The notes under the pieces are model-generated. The model made no database searches. It saw only the letters and a list, made by a program, of their open reading frames with translations, and had not been told where the DNA came from. From DAIRVC01 sp036803025 (GTDB lineage Bacteria > Chloroflexota > Anaerolineae > Anaerolineales > E44-bin32), in the NCBI GenBank assembly GCA_036803025.1, contig DAIRVC010000093.1, forward strand, positions 1-10,421: a DNA stretch of 10,421 nucleotides, in the 5' to 3' direction. A program made the position numbers and the translations under genes. Positions 1 through 7,337 of this stretch are shown one piece after another; positions within the stretch are counted from its first letter, which is position 1, and each line of letters opens with the position of its first letter.

Positions 1-2
1 GC

Positions 3-1244
3 GGTGACCGACCGCGGACTTTCGCCTATGGCGGCGCGGCGATGACCTTCCGTCAGGACGGTGATCCAGCCGGCCCGCAGGACGGCTTCCCCGGATCGCT
101 CTTCATCACCGGCCATGATCGGTTGCCGTACGGCGAGCTTCCCGATGGTGACCAGGTGGCCGAAGTGAGCATCCCGATGCCGCTGGCGGCGGGAGCGCCA
201 TCTGGCCTCAACCGGGCGGAGTTCCTCCAGCCTTTCGCGGAAGTGACTCAGGGGCGCTTCGACGGCCTGGACGAGATCCCAAGGGTCGGTCTGCTTTACC
301 TCGATTCGCCGGCGACCGGTCCGCTGGTGCACATCGCCTTCGGGCAACATCTCGCGCCAGATCCGTGGGCCGCTTCGCACGCCTGGTTCCGTGCGGACTT
401 GTCTTCTCCGGAGCCCGAGGGCGCATGGTTCCTGGAAGGCTTCTCGACCTACGCGATCAACGGCTATATGTTGGAGATCCCCTCCGATTGGGCCGCGGCA
501 TACGTGCAGGGCCGCGTAGTCGGCACCGGGAGATACCGCGACGGCGGTTGGTCCGGCATGGGGCCGGCACTCTATGCGTACCGCCCCTGGCAGGACGACG
601 GTTCGGCGCCGGCTCCCGGGGCCACGTTGGAGGCGACCGAGCTACTGCACTACCAGGCCTCCGACACGACGACCGAGATCGTCCACGCCGTGGATGGCTA
701 TCAGCATCCGGATGAATGGGAGGGCGCAGCCTGGCTGACCACGGCCTCCGGCGGCAGCGCGGTGCTCTTCGCTGGGACGAAGGGCAGCGGGGAGCGCTAT
801 TGGTACGGCTACCTCGATCCGGACGATCCTGCCCGACCGTGTCCCGACGCCGACATGATCGGGCAGTTCGCAGTCTGCCGTACGCGCGACGGCGGCGAGT
901 GTCCTGCTGCCGAGGTCGCCGAATGCCCGTCCCATAACGACTACCGCGGCTGGTGGAGCTCCCGCTTCGATGCGCAGTTCCTCTTGTACGATCCGGTCGA
1001 CCTGGCGCGCGTCGCCCGAGGCGAGATGCAAGCCTGGGAGCCGCAGCCGTACGCCGCGCTCGATATCGATGAGCACCTCTTCCTCAACCCGGATGCGGTT
1101 GAGGCAGACATGCTCGGGACCGGCGACCAGCGACGGTACCGCATCGGCGAGGTCGCCTACGATCGCCGGAACGGCTACCTGTATGTGCTGGAACTGTTTG
1201 CCGATGGAGCCCAGCCGGTGGTGCACGTCTGGCAGGTGCAGTAG
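3..1244 (+). CDS. Unrecognised, probably exported beta-rich protein; 5' end outside the window
   Basis: I do not recognise a named family. The reading frame is open from the first complete codon at base 3. The residues before the first ATG (base 42) read GDRPRTFAYGGAA and run smoothly into the protein, so that ATG is most likely internal and the true start lies upstream. The visible part is about 413 residues. It is rich in Gly, Asp, Trp and Tyr, with short strand-like blocks such as GSLFITGHD, VAEVSIP, ALYAYRPW and YLYVLELF. This pattern is typical of secreted beta-propeller-like proteins. Four cysteines cluster within about 30 residues around bases 836-926, which suggests disulfides and an extracytoplasmic location. 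No catalytic motif or membrane segment is visible. The gene ends 45 bases before the SDR gene. That this is a real gene is fairly sure; the propeller fold and export are inference, since any signal peptide lies outside the window. Confidence 0.75.
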   Translation, partial: GDRPRTFAYGGAAMTFRQDGDPAGPQDGFPGSLFITGHDRLPYGELPDGDQVAEVSIPMPLAAGAPSGLNRAEFLQPFAEVTQGRFDGLDEIPRVGLLYLDSPATGPLVHIAFGQHLAPDPWAASHAWFRADLSSPEPEGAWFLEGFSTYAINGYMLEIPSDWAAAYVQGRVVGTGRYRDGGWSGMGPALYAYRPWQDDGSAPAPGATLEATELLHYQASDTTTEIVHAVDGYQHPDEWEGAAWLTTASGGSAVLFAGTKGSGERYWYGYLDPDDPARPCPDADMIGQFAVCRTRDGGECPAAEVAECPSHNDYRGWWSSRFDAQFLLYDPVDLARVARGEMQAWEPQPYAALDIDEHLFLNPDAVEADMLGTGDQRRYRIGEVAYDRRNGYLYVLELFADGAQPVVHVWQVQ

Positions 1245-1257
1245 TCGCTGTAGCCGG

Positions 1258-1279
1258 GGCGTGCTCCAGGCCTCACGCC
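1258..1279 (+). other. Small hairpin between the first gene and the SDR gene
   Basis: GGCGTG (1258-1263) pairs perfectly with CACGCC (1274-1279) around a 10-base loop. It sits directly before the AGGAG of the SDR gene. There is no T-tract after it, so it is not a classical intrinsic terminator. It could attenuate read-through or translation, or it may be chance in GC-rich DNA. Confidence 0.25.
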
Positions 1280-1289
1280 GAGGAGACGA

Positions 1290-2162
1290 ATGACGGCGAC
1301 GCAATCCGTGCAGGACAAGACCGCGCTGGTGACGGGCGCGACGGCGGGCATCGGCAAGGTCACCGCCCGGGAGTTGGCCCGCGCCGGGATGCGCGTGATC
1401 GGGGTCGGTCGGGAGGCGCGCAAGGCGGAGGCGGTCCTGGCTGAGCTGCGCCGCACCAACGAGAACCTGAGGATCGAGTTCCTTGTGGCGGACCTTGCTT
1501 CCCTACAAGAGACCCGCCGGCTGGCGGAGACGGTCCGGCGGCGGGCCGCGCGGCTGGACGTCCTGGTCAACAACGCCGGCGCATACTTCTCCCGCCGTCG
1601 CCTCAGCCCGGACGGCATCGAATTGTCGCTGGCGCTCAACCTGCTCTCTCCGTTCCTGCTCACCAACCTCTTGCTCGAACCACTCCGCGCCAGCCCGCAG
1701 GGACGCATCATCAATGTCTCTTCGGATGCACACCAGCGCGGCAGCCAGGACTTCGAGGACCTGGAGTCGCGGCGTGGTTACCCGGGGTTGGGGATGGGCG
1801 CGTACGGCAAGGCCAAGCTTGGACTGATTCTGTTCACCTACGAACTCGCTCGCAGGCTGGCGGGTACGCCCGTCACCGCGAATGCGCTCCACCCGGGTTT
1901 CATCGCCACCGATTTCGCCAGGAACAACGGGCCTCTACTCCGCTTCGTCATGCCGTTGCTGCGGCCCTTCGCACGCACCGTGGAGCAGGGCGCTGAAACG
2001 AGCATCTACCTGGCCACCTCGCCCGAGGTCGCCGGCATGACGGGCAAGTACTTCGTGCGCAAGCAGGAAGCGGCCTCGCATCCGCTCACCTACGATGCAG
2101 CCGCCGCCCGGCGGCTCTGGGAGGCGTGTGCCCGAATGACCGGATTGACGCAGCCGACGTAG
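1290..2162 (+). CDS. Short-chain dehydrogenase/reductase (SDR), retinol-dehydrogenase-like
   Basis: This is a classical NAD(P)-dependent SDR of 290 residues, a normal length for the family. The Rossmann cofactor motif TGATAGIG is at residues 15-22. NNAG is at 94-97, the catalytic serine region NVSSDAH starts at 142, and the active-site Tyr172 and Lys176 form YGKAK. Arginines after the second strand (GVGREAR, about 38-44) fit an NADPH preference. The blocks following YxxxK (ILFTYELARRL, then TANALHPGF) match the retinol-dehydrogenase/WW-domain-oxidoreductase-like branch, which reduces or oxidises carbonyls on lipophilic substrates; the real substrate cannot be read from sequence. The usual serine after the catalytic Tyr is glycine here. 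No signal peptide is seen, so it should be cytosolic. The ATG is chosen because AGGAG (1281-1285) lies four bases upstream. It is probably co-transcribed with the gene behind it, 50 bases downstream. Confidence 0.93.
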   Translation: MTATQSVQDKTALVTGATAGIGKVTARELARAGMRVIGVGREARKAEAVLAELRRTNENLRIEFLVADLASLQETRRLAETVRRRAARLDVLVNNAGAYFSRRRLSPDGIELSLALNLLSPFLLTNLLLEPLRASPQGRIINVSSDAHQRGSQDFEDLESRRGYPGLGMGAYGKAKLGLILFTYELARRLAGTPVTANALHPGFIATDFARNNGPLLRFVMPLLRPFARTVEQGAETSIYLATSPEVAGMTGKYFVRKQEAASHPLTYDAAAARRLWEACARMTGLTQPT

Positions 2163-2200
2163 CCCGTGCCGGAAGCCGCCAAATGGCACACCGCCCGGCA

Positions 2201-2210
2201 GGAGGAGGAG
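2201..2210 (+). promoter_or_regulatory. Strong purine-rich ribosome binding site that sets the start at 2213
   Basis: GGAGGAGGAG lies two bases before ATG 2213 and is the strongest Shine-Dalgarno sequence in this part of the window. Two further in-frame ATGs lie upstream at 2126 and 2183. The first is inside the SDR gene, and the second has only a weak GGAAG (2171-2175). Starting at 2213 also puts an arginine-rich n-region right before the hydrophobic segment. Confidence 0.7.
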
Positions 2211-2212
2211 AG

Positions 2213-3025
2213 ATGGTCAGCGGGAGAGGTCCTGGTCAACGCCGAAGGGTCACTCCGATCCGCGTTCTACTGGGCTTGGCCTTCGTGCTGGCGTCTGCGA
2301 CGTTGTCGTGCAATCTCTGGCCCCTGGTGGGCCAGGTGAACTTCTTCGACCCACAGGATGTCTACGAGTTCGCCGGGGAGGGCACGCAGGACGGGACCTC
2401 TGCCGGCGCGCCGGGGACTGGAGCAGGGGGGCAGGACGAATCCGAGAGCGCGCTGGTGCAGGGCGCGCTGGATGCCCTTCAGGCGGAGGGCGTGGCCGGG
2501 GGTGGCTTGCCTGGGCAAGGCACGCTCATCGGCGATTGCCGCGATGAGGGTGTCATCCTCTGGGATCAGGAACGCTGCAACGAGAGATTCGACTACAGCT
2601 ACCAGGTGGTCGTAGACTTCGCCTCCGGGACTTTCACTGTTGATTACCATGCCGGCTGCGAGATGTCGTCGCCAGGTCTCTTCGGACCTGCTAATCTCAG
2701 CGAGACTCAAGTGCAGATGACTCTGAGCGAAGGGAGCGTCCTTCCCGACGGCAGGCTGTTCGGCCGCGCCAACCAGGTCTCCGCCACGGCTTCCTGGGTG
2801 GAGGGCCAGGCCGTCCCGCCGCTGTCTCCGGCTAGCACTGTTGAGCTCTTGGTTGTCGGCTTCGTCGATCCGGCGGAACCGTTCCTCGCCTTGGCGATGT
2901 GCACTGAAGACAGCCTCGAGGGCGGAGGGGAGGCGATTCTGGCCAGCGGCTGGAACCGGGGGTTGAATCCGTGCGCCGGGGTCCCCAGCTGGGCCATCAG
3001 CTGTCAGGTCCTGCCGGACGGGTAG
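2213..3025 (+). CDS. Orphan exported protein, possible lipoprotein, cysteine-rich
   Basis: I do not recognise this 270-residue protein. It begins with a basic stretch (GQRRR, residues 8-12), then a hydrophobic segment at about 18-31 ending TLSC with Cys33, so it carries an export signal. TLSC resembles a lipobox, but the -3 position is Thr instead of Leu, and a signal peptidase I site after ASA is also possible. A Gly/Thr/Ser/Asp-rich linker (about residues 50-80) follows. The C-terminal domain has six more cysteines (109, 122, 149, 230, 254, 264), enough for three disulfides in an extracytoplasmic domain. The segment around residues 130-185 (YQVVVDF, FTVDYHAGC, TQVQMTL) alternates like beta strands. 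No catalytic motif is visible. The neighbours (SDR before, MFS transporter after) give no clear role. That the gene is real is supported by its ribosome binding site and coherent signal peptide. Confidence 0.72.
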   Translation: MVSGRGPGQRRRVTPIRVLLGLAFVLASATLSCNLWPLVGQVNFFDPQDVYEFAGEGTQDGTSAGAPGTGAGGQDESESALVQGALDALQAEGVAGGGLPGQGTLIGDCRDEGVILWDQERCNERFDYSYQVVVDFASGTFTVDYHAGCEMSSPGLFGPANLSETQVQMTLSEGSVLPDGRLFGRANQVSATASWVEGQAVPPLSPASTVELLVVGFVDPAEPFLALAMCTEDSLEGGGEAILASGWNRGLNPCAGVPSWAISCQVLPDG

Positions 3026-3052
3026 CACAACTCCGCCGCAGACACTACAATC

Positions 3053-3075
3053 AGCGCCCCTGAGCGAGCGCCCCT
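3053..3075. repeat. 9-base direct repeat AGCGCCCCT in the gap before the MFS gene
   Basis: Two exact copies of AGCGCCCCT lie at 3053-3061 and 3067-3075, separated by GAGCG, a 14-base period. They sit in the 173-base gap between the orphan exported gene and the MFS gene. They could form a regulator site but may be chance in GC-rich DNA. The rest of this gap (3026-3198) holds no hairpin with T-tract and no convincing -35/-10 pair. A TACAAT at 3046-3051 has no good -35 partner. Confidence 0.25.
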
Positions 3076-3198
3076 CGGCTGCCGTCGCCACAACCTTGAT
3101 TGCGGCCGGGGTTGCGATTCAGACGACACCAGCCGCGCGCCTACCGTGCGGTCTTGGGATCACTAGACCCGGGACAATCGCCTGAAGGAACCGGACAC

Positions 3199-4407
3199 AT
3201 GACAACCGACACGCCCCGCCCGAACTCCGGGACTCTGGGCAGCCTGTGGCAGGCTGTCTTCTGGGTCTCATTCCCCTTCGGCATCCTATCGTTTGTCCTG
3301 CCCATCTATGGGCGCGAGCTGGGTGCGACCGCCCTGGAGGTCGGCGGCTTCTTCTCCGCCTTCTCGCTCGTCCCGGTGCTGGTTCGGCCCTTCCTGGGGC
3401 GCATCCTGGATCGTTGGGGACGGCGGCCCTTCCTTCTCCTGGGCCTGGCAGGATACGCCGCCGCCATGCTGGTCTTCGCGCAGGCCGACCGCATCTGGCT
3501 CCTGACGCTGGCGCGTCTCATTCAGGGGTTGGGTCAGGCGTTCTTGTGGCTCTCTGCGTTGACCATCGTCGCTGACGTCGCCGCGGCCAGCGGCCGCGGC
3601 CAGAACTTCGGCGTCATCGATGAGGCCACCAACCGGGGGGCGATCTTCGGGACCACGCTGGGGATGGCCGTGCTCTTCTCTCTCGAGGAGGGGGGCGGGG
3701 GACTGAGCCAGGTGTGGGGCTGGCTGTTCCTCGGCTACACGATTCCGGCTCTCTTCGCCTTGTGGCGGGCCTGGAAAGGCGTGCCGGAGACCCGGCCGCC
3801 CGCTGCCGGCACGCCGATTGAAGACCGGCCTGTCTCGGGCCAACTCTGGGCGTTGATGGGCATTGTGTTCGTGACCGGGGCTTCGTCGGCGATGGTGTGG
3901 CCGCTCCTGATGATCTTCCTGCAGGACGCTCTGGGTGCCGGGACACAAGAACTGGCCCTGGCCTACCTGCCGGCCGCGATCATCAGTGCCGTCCTGCCGT
4001 CGCGCACCGGCTACCTGGCCGATCGGTTTGGCCGCAAGGGTCTGATGGTCCTGGGACTGATCGTCGGCGCCGCCGCTTCGATTCTGATCCCCTACCTGGG
4101 GAGTGTACTGGCGCTGGCCGTGCTGTGGGGGATCGAATCGCTGGGCTACGCCGCCTCCATCCCGGCCGAACGCGCCTTCGTGGCCGACATCGCCGGAGTG
4201 GATGCCCGCGGGACGAGCTACGGGCTGTACACCTTTGCCTACTACCTGGGCGCGGCCATCGGACCGCTGGCCGGAGGCTGGTTGTACGACAACGTCTCCC
4301 CGGCTTCACCCTTCTACGTGAACAGCGCGGTGCTCTTGATCGGAGCGGCGCTGGTGTGGACGGTGCTCAAGGAATCGGCGCCTGCCCGCATGGCGGCGGA
4401 CCCCTAG
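3199..4407 (+). CDS. Major facilitator superfamily (MFS) transporter, 12 TM, substrate unknown
   Basis: This is a 402-residue secondary transporter in the inner membrane, a typical MFS length. The two-fold MFS build is clear. Loop 2-3 of the first half carries the signature GRILDRWGRRP (residues 67-77), and the matching loop of the second half carries GYLADRFGRK (271-280). Around them lie about twelve hydrophobic segments, with a hydrophilic central loop (about residues 194-212). The pattern is closest to drug/metabolite efflux MFS proteins, but the substrate cannot be inferred. The frame is open upstream to an ATG at 3100. The start at 3199 is preferred because GAAGGAA (3184-3190) lies eight bases before it and because the added 33 residues are polar, Arg-rich and unlike an MFS N-terminus. 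No partner gene, such as a TetR or MarR regulator, is adjacent to suggest a drug-responsive unit. Confidence 0.92.
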   Translation: MTTDTPRPNSGTLGSLWQAVFWVSFPFGILSFVLPIYGRELGATALEVGGFFSAFSLVPVLVRPFLGRILDRWGRRPFLLLGLAGYAAAMLVFAQADRIWLLTLARLIQGLGQAFLWLSALTIVADVAAASGRGQNFGVIDEATNRGAIFGTTLGMAVLFSLEEGGGGLSQVWGWLFLGYTIPALFALWRAWKGVPETRPPAAGTPIEDRPVSGQLWALMGIVFVTGASSAMVWPLLMIFLQDALGAGTQELALAYLPAAIISAVLPSRTGYLADRFGRKGLMVLGLIVGAAASILIPYLGSVLALAVLWGIESLGYAASIPAERAFVADIAGVDARGTSYGLYTFAYYLGAAIGPLAGGWLYDNVSPASPFYVNSAVLLIGAALVWTVLKESAPARMAADP

Positions 4408-4549
4408 TGGCGCCACCCGGCGCTGGCCGTGCAGTATTCCGGCGGCAGACCGACACACTCTCCGTGCCGCGGGGCCAGGAGAGAACCGTGCACAGGCACC
4501 CGGACTCATTCTCGCTGCACCGAGGAACGAACAGCCTGGGAGGCGGGCA

Positions 4550-4957
4550 ATGGCACTCCATCTGAGTGACGCGGTCCAGACCAGACTCCGGCAGGAGAAG
4601 ATCGCCTGGCTGACGACGGTTCGGCCCGACGGGCTCCCGCAGCCGACACCCATCTGGTTCTTGTGGGACGGCACGAGCCTGCTGATCTACAGCAAGCCGG
4701 ATGCGCGCAAGATCCACAATCTCCTTGCCCATCCTGGCGTGGCCTTCCATCTCAACAGCGACGAGTGGGGCGGGTCCATCCTTGTGCTGTGGGGCCGCGC
4801 GGTTGTGGATCCTCAGGCGCCCCCGGCGACAGGTAACGCGGCCTACGTCGAGAAGTATCGGCAGGGGATCGCCGATATCGGCATGACCCCCGAAGAGATG
4901 GCGGCGGAGTACTCCGCCGCCATCCGGATCACGCCCGAGCGCGTGCGCGAAGAATGA
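4550..4957 (+). CDS. PPOX-fold (FDOR/Rv3369-like) flavin- or F420-dependent oxidoreductase
   Basis: This 135-residue split-barrel protein belongs to the pyridoxamine-5'-phosphate-oxidase-like superfamily. Typical blocks in order are IAWLTTVRPDGLPQPTPIWF (about residues 18-37), LLIYSKPDARKIHNL (44-58, cofactor phosphate contacts expected), then VAFHLN (64-69) and ILVLWGRAVVD (77-87). The ending, with IGMTPEEMAAEYSAAIRITPERVR (109-132), resembles the group annotated as F420-dependent Rv3369-type enzymes. Members use F420 or FMN as a redox cofactor; the cofactor and substrate here are inference. The start is supported by GGGAGG (4539-4544). The stop overlaps the start of the S9 peptidase gene by four bases (ATGA, 4954-4957), so the two are translationally coupled. 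The 142-base gap before it has no clear terminator or promoter. Confidence 0.88.
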   Translation: MALHLSDAVQTRLRQEKIAWLTTVRPDGLPQPTPIWFLWDGTSLLIYSKPDARKIHNLLAHPGVAFHLNSDEWGGSILVLWGRAVVDPQAPPATGNAAYVEKYRQGIADIGMTPEEMAAEYSAAIRITPERVREE

Positions 4958-6810
4958 CTCCCACCGAGCCGGCGCCTGGAGCTCCGTCGATCGAGCGTTA
5001 CCTGCACATCCGCGCCGCGGTCCAGCCGTCCTTCTCTCCGGACGGTTCGCGCCTGGCCTTCCTGACCAACATCACCGGCGACAACCAGATCTGGGCCATG
5101 CCCTCGCAAGGGGGCTGGCCGGAACAGGTCACCTTTGGCGCGGAGCGCGTGATGCGTGCCGCGTATTCGCCGGTCGAACGCCGGCTGATCTTCACGCGCG
5201 ATGCGGGGGGCAATGAGAATGCGCAGATCTTCACCATCGGCGACGACGGTTCGGACGAGCGACGCCTGACCTTCGACGACGGCGCCATGCACATCCTCGG
5301 AGGCTGCGCTCCGAACGGGCGGTCGATCGCCTTCGCCGCAAATCGCCGTGATCGTGCCGTCTACGACCTGTACGCACTCGACCTGGAATCAGGCGCTGAG
5401 CGCATGGTGTGGGAGAACCGCGAATCGGGAATCATGATCCCCCAGGCGTTCTCTCCGGACGGCTTGCGTGTCCTGGTCTCCTTTTCGCACAACAGCATGA
5501 ACCAGGACGTGTTTGAAGTTGACCTCGACGGCGGCGGCGCCCGGCTTCTGACAGCCAACGCCGGCGACGTGCGGCATGAGTTCCCGGCCTATGGCCCGGG
5601 CGGGGAGGCGGTCTACTGCCTCTCCGACCAGGACCGCGAGCTCGCCGCTGTTGTCCGTATCGACCGGCTGTCGCTCGAGCGCTCCATTGCTCACGAGGCG
5701 CGTTCGGACATCAATTACCTGCGGGCCTCACCGTCCGGCGATCGCCTGGTCTGGGCGGCCAATCAGGACGGCGGGCACCAGCTGCTCAGTCTGGACCTGA
5801 TCACCGGTGACCTGCGCACTGCGCCGGACTTGCCCGCCGGGGTTATCAGTCCGAAGGACCTCGTCCCGCCGGTCTTCTCCGGCGACGGCCGCAGGCTCGC
5901 CTTTGCCTTCACCACTCCCCGACGCGCGGCCGAGATCTGGGTGTGGGAGATCGAGGCGGGTGTGATAGGGCCGGTGACACACTCCAGTCCGACCGGCATC
6001 CCGGATGCGGGCCTGGTGGAGCCAGCGCTGATCCGCTATCGATCGTTTGACGGTCGCGAGATCCCGGCCTGGTACTTCCGCTCGGCGGCTCGCCGCGAAC
6101 GCGGGCCGGCTGTTGTGTACGCCCACGGAGGGCCGGAATCGCAGGCGCGCCCGCAGTTCCTGCCCGAGCTCCAGTACCTGGCCGCGCAGGGGATCGCCGT
6201 CCTGGCGCCGAACGTGCGCGGCTCGACAGGCTACGGCAAGACCTACGCGCACCTGGATGACGTCGAGAGACGCCCGGACGCGGTCGCCGACCTCGCCTAC
6301 GCCGGATTGTGGCTGCGCGAGCAGCCGGACGTCGATCCGGCGCGGCTGGCCGTCTACGGGGCCAGCTACGGCGGCTTCATGGTCCTGGCCGCCCTGGTGC
6401 GTGATCCGGACCTGTGGGCGGCCGGCGTCGACATCTGCGGCATCGGCAACTTCGTCACCTTCCTGGAGAATACCGGCGCATACCGCAGGTCAGTGCGCGA
6501 GGCGGAGTACGGCAGCCTGGCAAAGCATCGCCAGCTGCTCATGCAGATCTCGCCGGCCAACGCCGTCGACCGCATCCGCACGCCGCTCATGATCATCCAC
6601 GGTGCCAACGACCCGCGCGTGCCGGTCGGCGAAGCACAGCAAATCGCCGCTGCGCTGCGGGAACGGGGCGTGCCTGTGGAACTGCTGATCTACCCCGATG
6701 AGGGCCACGGGCTCGTCAGGCTTCGCAACCGACTGGACGCTTACCCCCGCATCGCGGCTTTCCTCGACGGCACGATCGGGGCCGGTGGGCGGCGCAGCCA
6801 ACAGGGCTGA
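4954..6810 (+). CDS. S9-family serine peptidase (prolyl oligopeptidase / acylaminoacyl-peptidase-like)
   Basis: This 618-residue cytosolic peptidase has the two-domain S9 build. Residues 1 to about 350 form a TolB/WD40-like beta-propeller, with repeated SPDG-type turns (FSPDGSRLAF near 27 and again near residues 167-170). Residues from about 365 to 610 form an alpha/beta-hydrolase. The oxyanion-loop motif HGGP is at 391-394. The catalytic triad is Ser471 in GASYGG (469-474), Asp553 in GANDPRVP and His585 in DEGHGL, all intact. S9 enzymes cut short peptides after proline or remove N-acylated residues; the propeller restricts substrate size. No signal peptide is seen. The length and order fit the acylaminoacyl-peptidase-like S9C branch. 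Translation is coupled to the PPOX-type gene upstream by a four-base overlap, and no strong Shine-Dalgarno is present, which fits re-initiation. Family assignment is firm; substrate is unknown. Confidence 0.95.
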   Translation: MTPTEPAPGAPSIERYLHIRAAVQPSFSPDGSRLAFLTNITGDNQIWAMPSQGGWPEQVTFGAERVMRAAYSPVERRLIFTRDAGGNENAQIFTIGDDGSDERRLTFDDGAMHILGGCAPNGRSIAFAANRRDRAVYDLYALDLESGAERMVWENRESGIMIPQAFSPDGLRVLVSFSHNSMNQDVFEVDLDGGGARLLTANAGDVRHEFPAYGPGGEAVYCLSDQDRELAAVVRIDRLSLERSIAHEARSDINYLRASPSGDRLVWAANQDGGHQLLSLDLITGDLRTAPDLPAGVISPKDLVPPVFSGDGRRLAFAFTTPRRAAEIWVWEIEAGVIGPVTHSSPTGIPDAGLVEPALIRYRSFDGREIPAWYFRSAARRERGPAVVYAHGGPESQARPQFLPELQYLAAQGIAVLAPNVRGSTGYGKTYAHLDDVERRPDAVADLAYAGLWLREQPDVDPARLAVYGASYGGFMVLAALVRDPDLWAAGVDICGIGNFVTFLENTGAYRRSVREAEYGSLAKHRQLLMQISPANAVDRIRTPLMIIHGANDPRVPVGEAQQIAAALRERGVPVELLIYPDEGHGLVRLRNRLDAYPRIAAFLDGTIGAGGRRSQQG

Positions 6811-7324
6811 CAGGCGCGTCCGCTTGATCGCCCGGAGCCGCGGCGAGGTAGCCGGATCAGCCCCTTCGCTGCGCGCCGGGGGCTTCATCGTCAACGACCG
6901 CCGGCACAGGTCGGTCTCCGCTGCCAATGCCGACACCCCGCCTTCGAAGAAGCTGGGTCTGCAGCAGGCATCGAGCCTGACGCTCATCGATGCCCCGGCG
7001 GATTTCGGCGCCCGACTGCAGCCCCTGCCGGCCTCCCTAAGCGTGCGCCGCGGCAGGAAGCCCGGCACAGGCCTATCGATTTGGCTGGTACGGGATCGTG
7101 CGCGGCTCCATTCTTGCATGCCCGCCTTTGCCGCGGCCTTGGGCTCAGGCGCACTCTGGATCGCCTGGCCAAAGAAGACCTCCGGCGCCGCGTCTGACCT
7201 GACACAGACGCGCGTGCGTGAGGCCGGGCTGGCGCACGGAATGGTGGACTACAAGATCAGTTCGGTGGATGAGACCTGGTCGGCTTTGCTCTTCCGCGTG
7301 CGGGCCGCGTCTCGGTTGCAGTGA
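6785..7324 (+). CDS. DUF3052-like protein; start codon uncertain, possible frameshift near the 5' end
   Basis: From about base 6938 the protein reads like the DUF3052 family: SKKLGLQQ, a first strand SSLTLIDAPADF, then the conserved core SGALWIAWPKKTSG (bases 7142-7186) and the C-terminal block DYKISSVDETWSALLFRVR. Its biochemical role is not established; the fold looks Rossmann/methyltransferase-like (inference). The start is a problem. In this frame there is no ATG near the domain; candidates are GTG 6785 (weak GGGG upstream), TTG 6824, or ATG 6698 deep inside the peptidase gene. The GTG gives 179 residues, longer than I expect for the family (about 130-140). An ATG at 6927 in another frame would read MPTP directly into this domain if one C were added to the C-run at 6936-6939. 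The extension 6824-6937 does have high third-position GC, so it may be coding. The domain is sure; the start is not. Confidence 0.75.
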   Translation: MGGAANRADRRVRLIARSRGEVAGSAPSLRAGGFIVNDRRHRSVSAANADTPPSKKLGLQQASSLTLIDAPADFGARLQPLPASLSVRRGRKPGTGLSIWLVRDRARLHSCMPAFAAALGSGALWIAWPKKTSGAASDLTQTRVREAGLAHGMVDYKISSVDETWSALLFRVRAASRLQ

Positions 7325-7332
7325 AGGGGAGG
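7325..7332 (+). promoter_or_regulatory. Ribosome binding site of the YIP1-family gene
   Basis: AGGGGAGG begins directly after the stop of the DUF3052-like gene and ends five bases before GTG 7338. It decides the start in favour of this GTG over an in-frame ATG at 7218 that lies inside the preceding gene. Confidence 0.7.
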
Positions 7333-7337
7333 TACAG

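Noticed and set aside
42..44. ATG at base 42 as the start of the first gene
   Set aside because: The same frame is open to base 3 and its upstream residues (FAYGGAA) look like part of the domain; there is no Shine-Dalgarno sequence at a proper distance.
642..1304. Long open frame on the - strand opposite the first gene
   Set aside because: It lies antisense to a convincing gene, is Arg/Ala/Val-rich without recognisable motifs, and has no good ribosome binding site; high third-position GC commonly opens such frames.
3046..3051. TACAAT as a -10 box for the MFS gene
   Set aside because: At 16-18 base spacing no -35-like sequence is present upstream, so a single hexamer is not enough.
2267..3091. 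274-codon open frame on the - strand opposite the orphan exported gene
   Set aside because: The + strand frame has a strong Shine-Dalgarno sequence and a coherent signal peptide; the antisense frame has neither and shows no family motif.
3286..3948. Open frame on the - strand within the MFS gene
   Set aside because: It is an Arg/Gln/Glu/Pro-rich translation typical of antisense reading through hydrophobic transporter codons.
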